Of a stretch of DNA of 36,687 bases, positions 1 to 7,012 are shown one piece after another (the stretch's first letter is position 1; every line of letters begins with the position of its first letter). Under the pieces are notes generated by a model, which saw only the letters and a list, made by a program, of their open reading frames with translations, ran no database searches and was not told the origin of the DNA. The position numbers were made by a program, and so were the translations under genes. The stretch is from Acidobacteriota bacterium. GTDB lineage: Bacteria > Acidobacteriota > Blastocatellia > RBC074. The DNA lies in NCBI GenBank assembly GCA_022614735.1, contig JAKEHZ010000099.1, positions 1 to 36,687 on the forward strand, written 5' to 3'.

Positions 1-36
1 CATTACTCCCATTACTCCCATTACTCCCATTACTCC
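1..36. repeat. 9-bp tandem repeat at left edge
   Basis: Four perfect copies of CATTACTCC run to the left end of the window and are followed directly by ATGGATGGG. The unit is a multiple of three. It is in frame with the downstream ORF, where it would read His-Tyr-Ser four times, and no stop codon separates it from that gene. Read on the minus strand each unit is GGAGTAATG, which resembles a ribosome-binding site followed by a start codon. The true copy number cannot be known because the array is cut by the window edge. Confidence 0.85.
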
Positions 37-612
37 ATGGATGGGACCGTGAATATAGAGGTGGAAAGCCGGAACAATTTGGATCTTCACACTCCCAGGC
101 TTGGTTCGCAGGAAGCGCCTCATCCGACGCTCAATGTAGAGAATGGTTGGCGAGGCGAGGTATTGAAAATGCCAACCTCACGCTCTTTATCCGGTATGAC
201 ATTTCGCTCTCACGAATTAACAAAACTTGGTGACATTATTCATCGAAAAAATAACTTGTACTTCAAAAAGCGCGAAATAATAACGCGGCAATTCATCGAA
301 CCGCGACAACGTGTCGAGGTCCGGCCAGGCGATCGCAGAGGTATGATAAATGCACACCAGATGTTACGCCGCGAGGAGGCGTTGCGCGAGACGGATAGGA
401 AGGAGCCGGTGACCCCGGTTTTTCATAAAAACAGAATAAGTCACGAGGCGGAGCGGCCGGACGTGCGCCAGGTCCAATTACCGACGACGCCTTCGAACGC
501 GCCGTTTGGCATGACGCCGCCGCAGATGGATCTGAACCAAATCACAGATCAGGTCATTCGGCAGCTTGATCGGCGCATGGTGATCTGGCGCGAGCGCACC
601 GGTCGTGTATAG
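37..612 (+). CDS. Small conserved eCIS baseplate-operon protein, start uncertain
   Basis: A 191-residue product if translated from the first ATG in the window. The frame is open to base 1, so the real start may lie upstream and include a His-Tyr-Ser repeat. No Shine-Dalgarno sequence precedes the ATG at 37. The protein is polar and looks poorly ordered over most of its length, with many Arg and Glu. It ends in a compact amphipathic segment (about residues 160-191: MDLNQITDQVIRQLDRRM, then a basic RERTGRV tail). Similar C-terminal tails occur in small proteins located just before the LysM gene in eCIS operons of soil bacteria; that recall comes from family knowledge, not a search. Its position 15 bp before the CIS-tube/LysM gene supports a structural or assembly role in tube-baseplate joining. 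No catalytic motif is visible. Exact function unknown. Confidence 0.6.
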   Translation: MDGTVNIEVESRNNLDLHTPRLGSQEAPHPTLNVENGWRGEVLKMPTSRSLSGMTFRSHELTKLGDIIHRKNNLYFKKREIITRQFIEPRQRVEVRPGDRRGMINAHQMLRREEALRETDRKEPVTPVFHKNRISHEAERPDVRQVQLPTTPSNAPFGMTPPQMDLNQITDQVIRQLDRRMVIWRERTGRV

Positions 613-627
613 AGTCGACAGCAAACT

Positions 628-1314
628 ATGCCGCTCGAAAAAGCTCTCATTACAAATCTTGATACCGGCGACAAAATTCCGGTGATGTTTAACCCGGAAG
701 AATACACGCTGAACAAGGACAACAATTTTGCCCAGCAGACCATTCCTGGCTTGCGCGCCCCCCTGTTGCAGTTCACGCATGGCAATATGCGCACCTTGGA
801 AATGGAATTGTTCTTTGATACTTACGAAGAACACCGTAATGGCAGCCAGGTGCTGAACCGGGCCGGGGAAGATGTGCGCAAGCTGACTGGCAAGGTTGTC
901 GGTCTGCTCGACATCAATTCCCAGACTCATGCGCCGCCAGTATTGTTGGTGACATGGTCGTCGTTATCCTTCACCTGTGTGCTGGCGCGCGTTGGTCAGA
1001 AATTTATCCTTTTTCGTGATGACGGTACGCCGGTGCGGGCGCGATTGACCGTCACCTTTAATGAATTTACCAATGCAGAACGCGAGGCAAAGGAAGTCGG
1101 TCGCCTGACAGCGGATTTCACCAAAGCGCATATCGTCTTGCTGGGAGAAGACCTCAGCAGCATTGCCGGGAAGCACTATGAGAACCCCCTAGCCTGGCGG
1201 CCAATTGCCATCGTTAATAACCTGGATGATCCGCGGAATATTTTTCCGGGATTGGAACTGCAGATTCCATCCCTGCCTTTTGTAGATGCGGCGACCGGAG
1301 AGGAAGTAGCATAA
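628..1314 (+). CDS. CIS tube-domain protein with C-terminal LysM (Afp7-like)
   Basis: A 228-residue protein. Residues 1 to about 160 match the contractile-injection-system tube-protein N-terminal type: it opens PLEKALITNLDTGDKIPVMF, followed by NPEEYTL and a later segment rich in beta strands (LEMELFFDTYEE). Residues of about 180-225 form a LysM-like module (HYENPLAWRPIAIVN, then DDPRNIFPGLELQIP). In phage and eCIS baseplates this family sits at the tube-spike junction, like T4 gp53/gp54-type LysM proteins and Afp7. The LysM fold there is thought to be structural, packing against the hub, rather than peptidoglycan-degrading. It lies 15 bp after the previous gene and before the spike hub, which is the expected order. 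Start chosen at ATG 628, the first Met giving the canonical family N-terminus; no strong Shine-Dalgarno is seen. Confidence 0.85.
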   Translation: MPLEKALITNLDTGDKIPVMFNPEEYTLNKDNNFAQQTIPGLRAPLLQFTHGNMRTLEMELFFDTYEEHRNGSQVLNRAGEDVRKLTGKVVGLLDINSQTHAPPVLLVTWSSLSFTCVLARVGQKFILFRDDGTPVRARLTVTFNEFTNAEREAKEVGRLTADFTKAHIVLLGEDLSSIAGKHYENPLAWRPIAIVNNLDDPRNIFPGLELQIPSLPFVDAATGEEVA

Positions 1315-1342
1315 GTAATGAGTACCCTATTTTAACTTACTG

Positions 1343-1407
1343 CTCTGTGATCGAAGTTTTCTCGGATATTTCCTTGGGAAAAATGCGAGAAAACTTCGAT
1401 TACAGAG
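1343..1407. repeat. 22-bp inverted repeat around the spike-hub start
   Basis: The arms are 1343-1364 (CTCTGTGATCGAAGTTTTCT plus CG) and 1386-1407. They are reverse complements with a single mismatch (G1349 against A1402), separated by a 21-base loop. As RNA this is a long, stable hairpin between the LysM gene and the spike-hub gene. The loop contains a candidate ATG (1383). The hairpin lies upstream of the preferred ATG at 1422. There is no T-run after it, so it is not a classical intrinsic terminator. A translational control or mRNA-processing element is possible. Confidence 0.8.
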
Positions 1408-1421
1408 TACTTACGAATACG

Positions 1422-2513
1422 ATGCCTGCTCATCCGCAATACGCGCCGGAATTCAAAATCAGGATAAACGGTGAGAATTTACCGTCTGTTATCCGTGCCT
1501 CCGTGATGAGTGTGCGATTTGACGATGGTTCGAAGGAGATGGACCGCGTGGAGATCCAGTTAGCCGATCCTGGCTTACGGTTGCTGGAGCATCCACTGTT
1601 AAACCTAAACAATGAATTAACACTTTCCATTGGTTACGCCGGCTTCACATTACAGGAAGTATTTGTTGGTGAGATTACCGGACGTCAGGCCTCGTTCAGC
1701 GGTGGCGCAACTACAATGACTGTAGAAGCTTCCGACATTAGCCACCGGCTCATGCCGGGCCAGAGAGAGCGCAGCTTCGGCCCTTTACCGGACCCGGCGA
1801 TCATTCTCTTCATCGCTGTCGAAAACGGCATGATCCCAGGAGTAGACCTGGGCCCCGGCGCTCTACTTTCGGCCCTCGCCATTCTGTTGGGGAAGCCGCG
1901 CTTCCAGGATAATCAGTCTGACTATGAGTTTCTCAAGAAGATCGCAGCAGAATCCGGTGTTCAGTTCAGTCTAGAGAAACGCGTCCTCTTCTTTAAGGCA
2001 TTTCCGGAATTCGCTCCTTCAATGACACTCACCTTGGGACGTAACCTGATGGATTTCTCGCCGAGGATTTCCATAGTCGGCCAAATTGAAGGAGTGTCAG
2101 TCAAGATTTGGCTGCGGGAATTGAAACTGAGCTTTGTCGTTACCGTGGCATGGGACTTCAATGCTGAGCGCTTCGCTATTTCTGTGGTTCCAGGAATTGC
2201 CGAAGGTACTGGTCCAAGTAAACCGAAGTTCAAATTTCTGGATCAGCCTATAAAGGATCCGACTGACGTTGCCAAGGTTTTGCGGAAAGCATTTTCGGAG
2301 CTCAAAAACAAGTTGAACTCACGGCTGACCGGCAGCGGCAGTGCGGTTGGCGATCCCGATATCCGTGCCGGGATGGTTCTGCAACTGGAAGGGTTAGGAT
2401 CAGAATTCAGCGGAAACTACCGTGTTGATAGCACGTCCCACACAATCGATAGCAGCGGCTACAAAACGAGTTTTAACTTGAAGCGCGAAGTAATTCCAGA
2501 GGTGTTTACATGA
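1422..2513 (+). CDS. Spike hub, phage late control D / gp27-like (VgrG N-terminal half)
   Basis: About 363 residues from ATG 1422. The frame is open from a GTG at 1347, with another ATG at 1383. I prefer 1422 because the resulting N-terminus (MPAHPQYAPEFKIRING) is the usual one for protein D family hubs, and because the region before it is taken up by a long inverted repeat. Early strands read ASVMSVRFDDGSKEMDRVEI, and the middle contains the family-typical segment FLKKIAAESGVQFSLE. It forms the trimeric hub that connects the baseplate to the spike. It corresponds to the gp27-like half of VgrG/Afp8; the gp5-like half is the next, separate gene. The stop overlaps the next start (ATGA at 2510-2513), so translation is probably coupled and the two products made in fixed ratio. 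Confidence 0.85.
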   Translation: MPAHPQYAPEFKIRINGENLPSVIRASVMSVRFDDGSKEMDRVEIQLADPGLRLLEHPLLNLNNELTLSIGYAGFTLQEVFVGEITGRQASFSGGATTMTVEASDISHRLMPGQRERSFGPLPDPAIILFIAVENGMIPGVDLGPGALLSALAILLGKPRFQDNQSDYEFLKKIAAESGVQFSLEKRVLFFKAFPEFAPSMTLTLGRNLMDFSPRISIVGQIEGVSVKIWLRELKLSFVVTVAWDFNAERFAISVVPGIAEGTGPSKPKFKFLDQPIKDPTDVAKVLRKAFSELKNKLNSRLTGSGSAVGDPDIRAGMVLQLEGLGSEFSGNYRVDSTSHTIDSSGYKTSFNLKREVIPEVFT

Positions 2514-3166
2514 GTGATGGATTGTTGGGAGTTGTAGAAAGTATTATCGAAGCGACACAAAAAAAGTTCTACGGTATAGCAGTAGGTACCGTAAGTGACA
2601 TATTAGATCCGCTTGGCCAGGGCCGTGTTAAAGTCCGCCTGCCCTGGTTCAACGAAAACGAGAATACCGGTTGGGCTCGTATTGCTGTACCTTCGGCCGG
2701 GTCGAACTACGGCTTTTACTTCATCCCCAGGGTCGATGAGGAGGTGTTAGTAGCATTTGAGCATGGCGATATCGAGCTACCTTATATTATTGGAAGGTTA
2801 TGGAACTTACAGGATAAGCCGCCGGAATTCACGCCCTTGCTGGGTAAAAGCCATATTCGGACCAATGCCGGGCACGACATTGTCTTTGATGACCTCCAGC
2901 AGTCGATTGAAATCAGCACCAGTACCTTACAGAAAATAACATTAGACCCGCTCAGGATCGAGATGAGCAATGATGCCGGGACCGTCACGCTGACACTGGA
3001 TAACACAACACAGACGATAACATTACAGGCTGCAGTTAGTATTGAGTTAAACGCAACCAATATCAAGATCGAAGGTGTCAACGTTGAGATTAACGGTACG
3101 GCAAAGACCGATGTGAAGTCGGCAGGCTTATGTAACGTGCAGGCGCCCTTGGTGAAGATAAATTAA
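2510..3166 (+). CDS. Spike protein, gp5/baseplate V OB-fold with beta-helix
   Basis: A 218-residue protein. Residues of about 20-100 form the OB-fold of the phage baseplate assembly V / gp5 family (YGIAVGTVSDILDPLGQGRV, RLPWFNENENTGWARIAVP, then PRVDEEVLVAFEHGDIELPY). The rest is a run of short alternating strands (TVTLTLDNTTQTITLQA, SIELNATNIKIEGVNVEING) typical of a trimeric beta-helix needle. No lysozyme domain is present, as in other CIS spikes. The protein sits on the gp27-like hub and is sharpened by the PAAR protein encoded next. Its start overlaps the hub stop by 4 bp, and PAAR follows after 13 bp with an AGGAG-type ribosome-binding site. The split hub and spike genes replace the single fused Afp8/VgrG gene. 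Confidence 0.9.
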   Translation: MSDGLLGVVESIIEATQKKFYGIAVGTVSDILDPLGQGRVKVRLPWFNENENTGWARIAVPSAGSNYGFYFIPRVDEEVLVAFEHGDIELPYIIGRLWNLQDKPPEFTPLLGKSHIRTNAGHDIVFDDLQQSIEISTSTLQKITLDPLRIEMSNDAGTVTLTLDNTTQTITLQAAVSIELNATNIKIEGVNVEINGTAKTDVKSAGLCNVQAPLVKIN

Positions 3167-3179
3167 CAGGAGAAGAACC

Positions 3180-3461
3180 ATGCCACCCGCTGCGAGAGTA
3201 GGTGATCCGACGGGCCATCCCGGAGTTATAGCCGGTCCCGGTGTGCCGACGGTTTTGATCGGCGGCATGCCGGCGGCGGTCTTGGGAGACACGCATACCT
3301 GTGCGATACCACCCCTTGCCGGCCCACATCCGCCGACGCCGATTGCAAAGGGCAGCGCTACTGTGCTTATCGGGGGAAGGCCTGCAGCACGGCTGGGAGA
3401 TCTGGCAGGTTGTGGTGCGCCGATAGTCTTCGGATTACCAACAGTTCTCATTGGCGGATAG
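3180..3461 (+). CDS. PAAR-repeat spike-tip protein
   Basis: A 93-residue protein containing the PAAR signatures: PPAARVGDPTGHPG at the N-terminus, GGMPAAVLGDTHTC in the middle and GGRPAARLGDLAGCG near the C-terminus, with VLIGG repeated three times. His and Cys residues (H13, H39, C41, H49 region and C82 region) are available for the metal site of the cone-shaped tip. PAAR proteins cap the spike trimer and help pierce the target membrane. There is no C-terminal extension, so this tip carries no fused effector. The start ATG at 3180 is preceded by an AGGAGAAG ribosome-binding site. Order between spike and gp25-like wedge is standard for eCIS. Confidence 0.93.
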   Translation: MPPAARVGDPTGHPGVIAGPGVPTVLIGGMPAAVLGDTHTCAIPPLAGPHPPTPIAKGSATVLIGGRPAARLGDLAGCGAPIVFGLPTVLIGG

Positions 3462-3475
3462 GAAGAAGAAGGTCG

Positions 3476-3892
3476 ATGGCTAATCAGGAAAAAGCTTTTC
3501 TTGGAACGGGCTGGGCATTTCCGCCGGGGCTCGATGATGAGGGCAAGATTCGTTTGGTCTCTTTGGAAGAAGATGTGCGCCAGGCCATCTTGATCATCAT
3601 TCAAACAGTGCTTGGCGAGCGCGTCATGCGGCCGGACTTCGGTTCGGGTTTGCATAACCTGGTTTTTGAACCGGTCAATCGAACAACCATGGCTTTAGTA
3701 CAAAACACGGTTGAACGCGCGCTGATCGATTGGGAGCCTCGCATTGAGATCAACAATCTTGAGGTGACGACCGATCAGAGCCAGCGCAATACCTTGGAGA
3801 TCAATTTACTTTACACGGTGCGTGCCACTAATACGCAGTTCAATCTGGTATTTCCATTTTTCTTACTGGAAGGCGGAGAACAAGGGCAATGA
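3476..3892 (+). CDS. Baseplate wedge protein, gpW/gp25-like (Afp9-like)
   Basis: A 138-residue protein. The frame is open upstream to 3410, but ATG 3476 is preceded by a purine-rich GGAAGAAGAAGG and gives the normal family N-terminus (MANQEKAFLGTGWAFPP), so I place the start there. The core has the gp25-like hallmarks: SLEEDVRQAILIIIQTVLGE followed by RVMRPDFGSGLHNLVFEPV, a short helix, and a final beta hairpin. gp25-like proteins form the inner wedge of the baseplate and contain the handshake region that starts sheath polymerisation. The stop overlaps the start of the first baseplate-J gene (ATGA at 3889-3892). This is one of the most conserved CIS components and an anchor for calling the locus. 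Confidence 0.92.
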   Translation: MANQEKAFLGTGWAFPPGLDDEGKIRLVSLEEDVRQAILIIIQTVLGERVMRPDFGSGLHNLVFEPVNRTTMALVQNTVERALIDWEPRIEINNLEVTTDQSQRNTLEINLLYTVRATNTQFNLVFPFFLLEGGEQGQ

Positions 3893-6800
3893 TCGAGACG
3901 CCGAAATTGGAGACCCGCGAAGAAAGAAGGTTTGCGCAGGATATTCGCCAGCGTATTCCCGGATACTTGCCGGCATGGCGCCCCCTTGAGCGCGGCACAG
4001 ATGCGGCTCTTATATCGATTTTGGCGCGCTTCTTTTTCGTGATCGGCACACGGCTTAATCAAGCTCCCGATAAGAATCTTTTAGCGTTTCTCGAAACGGC
4101 AGGCATCGAGCGTATACCCGCAAAATCAGCACGCGCCCCGATGGTTTTCAAACTGAATCCGATATCCGCTGATGGCCGTCTGCCTCGAGGTTCTCGGATC
4201 GCAGCTCCTCCTCCACCAGGCAGTGATGAGCAAATTATCTTTGAAACGGAAAATGATCTTGGTGTAGCGGCGGCGCAGCTGCTCGAGGTGGTGAGCCTGC
4301 ATCCTGGCCGTGATCAATTTGCCGATTATTCCGCAGCCCATCTTGCCGGGGCGCCATTCGAGATTTTCTCATCGCTGATAAATACCGAGCATATTTTCTA
4401 CCTTGGCCACGAGAGGATATTGAATCTTGCCGGTGAAGTTACCTTGAAAGTCAGTTTTTCGCTGGCTGCAAACAGCAGCGAACGTCTTGATCTTCTCTGG
4501 GAGTATTGGGATGGTGAGGTGTGGCGGCCGTTCGAGAGCGTGCTGGAAAAATGCGATGAAGAGGCGGCTGAAGACCTGGATGGCACCAATGGCTTGACAC
4601 GTAGTGGCTCAATCACGCTCAAAGCCGGCTGTGCCGAAACCAAACCTGTCGCCGTGAATGGGATTGAGACTTTTTGGGTGCGGGGAAGATTGTTGGAGCC
4701 TTTGCCTGCGGATCCTACACAAGTGTTGCCATTGGTGGAAAGCATAAAATTGCGGACGGTTATAAATCAGCCGTTGATCTGTACGGCTGGCGAAGGCCCT
4801 GATCAGGAACCTCCAGATTGTGCTCAGGTAGCTTCAGATATAAATGTCTCTGTCAAGACCGGCTTGTTGCCTGACATTGCTTTTGCCGGTACGGCGCCCC
4901 TTGATCTGACGAAGGCGATTTATCCATTCGGCCAGCAACCCCAACCCGGGAGCGTGTTCTATTTTACTAGCGAAGAACTTTTCAGTAAGCCAAGGGCGCG
5001 AGCGCAGGTTTTCATCAAGACTGCCGAGACTCCGGAAGATAGTCTGAACATTGTGTCCGGCACTGGCTCGAGTTCAAACAAAACTCTATTGCAACGCCAG
5101 GTTTTCTGGGAATATTGGAATGGAACAGATTGGGTTATTTTTGCCCCGAGTCCGGTTAAGGATTCAGCTAACCAGCCTGATTTTGGACGTGATAACTTAG
5201 GTCGTAAAAACGACGATGTATTCCTCTTCGACGTTCCTGAAGATATGGCGCCATTGAAAGTTAATGATCAGGAAGCTAAGTGGATGCGGGTGCGACTGGT
5301 AAGCGGGGGGTATGGGTTCACTGCGCGAGTAGCATGGTTGGATGCCAATACCTCGCCACCGAGTAGCAACGAATTTACTTATGTCATCCCACAACCACCT
5401 GCCCTTGCGGAATTTCGCCTGGGTTATGTTTGGGAATCTGAGGGAGAGCCTCCAGAAGCAACTCTGGCATTCAATGATTTTCAATACCAGGACTTTACCG
5501 AACGGGCGCGTTATCCCGGCCGTCCCTTCCTCCCTTTTAGCCGCATGGATGATACAACCCCGGCGCTTTATCTCGGCTTCGATAAGAAATTGCCAGTCGA
5601 TTTTGTCAGCCTGTTTTTCGACATTGTAGAGAAACGTGGTGATGAACAGGGCCCGGAGCTGGTCTGGGATTACTGGGATGGGAGCGATTGGCGACGTCTT
5701 GCTGTAGAAGATGAGACCGGCAATCTTTTCCGCCCCGGCAGGTTATCTCTCATTGGGCCCGAAGATTCGGCAGCGCTGGCGCGGTTTGGCGCCGCACGGT
5801 ACTGGCTGCGTACACGTTTGCGCGAAGATGGTCCTCCGCCAAGGAATGTATTTAATGCCATTTTTTTGAACTCAGTCTGGGCAAGCCAGAGGCAAACCTC
5901 GCGTGATGAAGCTATCGGCCAGAGCTCCGGATTGCCCAGTCAATCTTTCCGGCTTCGACAATTCCCGGTGCTTGCCGGGGAAGTGATAGAAGTCCGCGAG
6001 CTTGCCGGTCCACTCGCCGCCATTGAATATCCGATCTTGCTCGATGAGCTGGGCGAGGAAAAACTGCGCACCGTCATTGATCGCAACGGCAAAGTCACTG
6101 AAGTATGGGTGCGGTGGGAAAGCCGGACCCACCTGTTTTTTTCCGGAGCGGACGACCGGCATTATTTTGTGAACCGAGCCGAAGGCCGCTTGTTTTTTGG
6201 CGACGGCGTAGGAGGGAAAGTTCCGCCAGCTAAATCATTGATATTGGCGCGGGAGTATCAAGCCGGCGGTGGGAAAGCCGGAAATGTGCTACGAGGCGCG
6301 ATCAACCAATTACTGGCTGGTGTGCCCGGCGTTCAGGAAGCTTTCAATGTCTTGCCCGCTGAGGGTGGCACCGATGCCGAACCAATCACCGCCATTGCCT
6401 CGCGCGGGCCGCGCACCTTGCGGCATCGTGGCCGGGCCATGACCGTACGCGATTATGAGGTGATGGCGCGTGAAGCTTCGCCGGAAGTGGCATGGGTACG
6501 CGTGTTCTCTGCCAGCGATGCTTTTCTCGGTCACCGCCCCGGGCACGTGCTGGTGATGGTCTTACCCGAGACAGAAGATCGCCGTCCCTGGCCTTCTTTC
6601 GGTCTGCGAGAAAGGGTGCGGCAATATTTCGAAGATCGTGCATTGGCAAGTTTATCTCCTGCGCGCTGCATTCATGTTACCGGGCCCGAATTTTTTCCCA
6701 TAGACGTTGAAGTCACCGTGGTTCCGAAAATCGCCAGCGAAGCCGGGACGATTGAACAGCGTGTGCGTGCTGCGCTCGAAGATTTCTTGCATCCATTGCG

Positions 6801-7008
6801 TGGTGGTCCACGCGGTAACGGCTGGGAGCTCGGTCGCGACGTATATCTCTCTGATGTTGCCGCGGTCGTTGAGAATGTCCCCGGCCTCGATTTCGCTCAA
6901 GAGATTGTGCTTTTACGTGACAACACCCCGCAGGGAGAGCGGGTTGCCGTGCCACGGGATCATTTGGTAGTTGCCGGTGAGATTAGTGTCAAAGTATTGC
7001 TGCCGTAG
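3889..7008 (+). CDS. Large baseplate-J-like wedge protein (Afp11-like)
   Basis: A 1039-residue protein of the putative baseplate assembly/baseplate J type. The C-terminal quarter (about 820-1039) has the clearest signature: GGTDAEP, then RHRGRAMTVRDYEVMAREAS, and late PLRGGPRGNGWELGRDVYLS followed by a final NVPGLDFAQEIVLL. The second baseplate-J gene ends in the same pattern. The middle contains three tryptophan-rich copies at about residues 204 (WEYWDGEVWRPF), 406 (WEYWNGTDWVIF) and 592 (WDYWDGSDWRRL), each roughly 190-200 residues apart, suggesting a triplicated beta domain not present in minimal gpJ proteins. Baseplate J proteins form the wedges that ring the hub and transmit the firing signal. 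Translation is coupled to the gp25-like gene by ATGA overlap. At more than 1000 residues it is much larger than P2 gpJ, as is usual in eCIS. Confidence 0.88.
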   Translation: MIETPKLETREERRFAQDIRQRIPGYLPAWRPLERGTDAALISILARFFFVIGTRLNQAPDKNLLAFLETAGIERIPAKSARAPMVFKLNPISADGRLPRGSRIAAPPPPGSDEQIIFETENDLGVAAAQLLEVVSLHPGRDQFADYSAAHLAGAPFEIFSSLINTEHIFYLGHERILNLAGEVTLKVSFSLAANSSERLDLLWEYWDGEVWRPFESVLEKCDEEAAEDLDGTNGLTRSGSITLKAGCAETKPVAVNGIETFWVRGRLLEPLPADPTQVLPLVESIKLRTVINQPLICTAGEGPDQEPPDCAQVASDINVSVKTGLLPDIAFAGTAPLDLTKAIYPFGQQPQPGSVFYFTSEELFSKPRARAQVFIKTAETPEDSLNIVSGTGSSSNKTLLQRQVFWEYWNGTDWVIFAPSPVKDSANQPDFGRDNLGRKNDDVFLFDVPEDMAPLKVNDQEAKWMRVRLVSGGYGFTARVAWLDANTSPPSSNEFTYVIPQPPALAEFRLGYVWESEGEPPEATLAFNDFQYQDFTERARYPGRPFLPFSRMDDTTPALYLGFDKKLPVDFVSLFFDIVEKRGDEQGPELVWDYWDGSDWRRLAVEDETGNLFRPGRLSLIGPEDSAALARFGAARYWLRTRLREDGPPPRNVFNAIFLNSVWASQRQTSRDEAIGQSSGLPSQSFRLRQFPVLAGEVIEVRELAGPLAAIEYPILLDELGEEKLRTVIDRNGKVTEVWVRWESRTHLFFSGADDRHYFVNRAEGRLFFGDGVGGKVPPAKSLILAREYQAGGGKAGNVLRGAINQLLAGVPGVQEAFNVLPAEGGTDAEPITAIASRGPRTLRHRGRAMTVRDYEVMAREASPEVAWVRVFSASDAFLGHRPGHVLVMVLPETEDRRPWPSFGLRERVRQYFEDRALASLSPARCIHVTGPEFFPIDVEVTVVPKIASEAGTIEQRVRAALEDFLHPLRGGPRGNGWELGRDVYLSDVAAVVENVPGLDFAQEIVLLRDNTPQGERVAVPRDHLVVAGEISVKVLLP

Positions 7009-7012
7009 TCAT

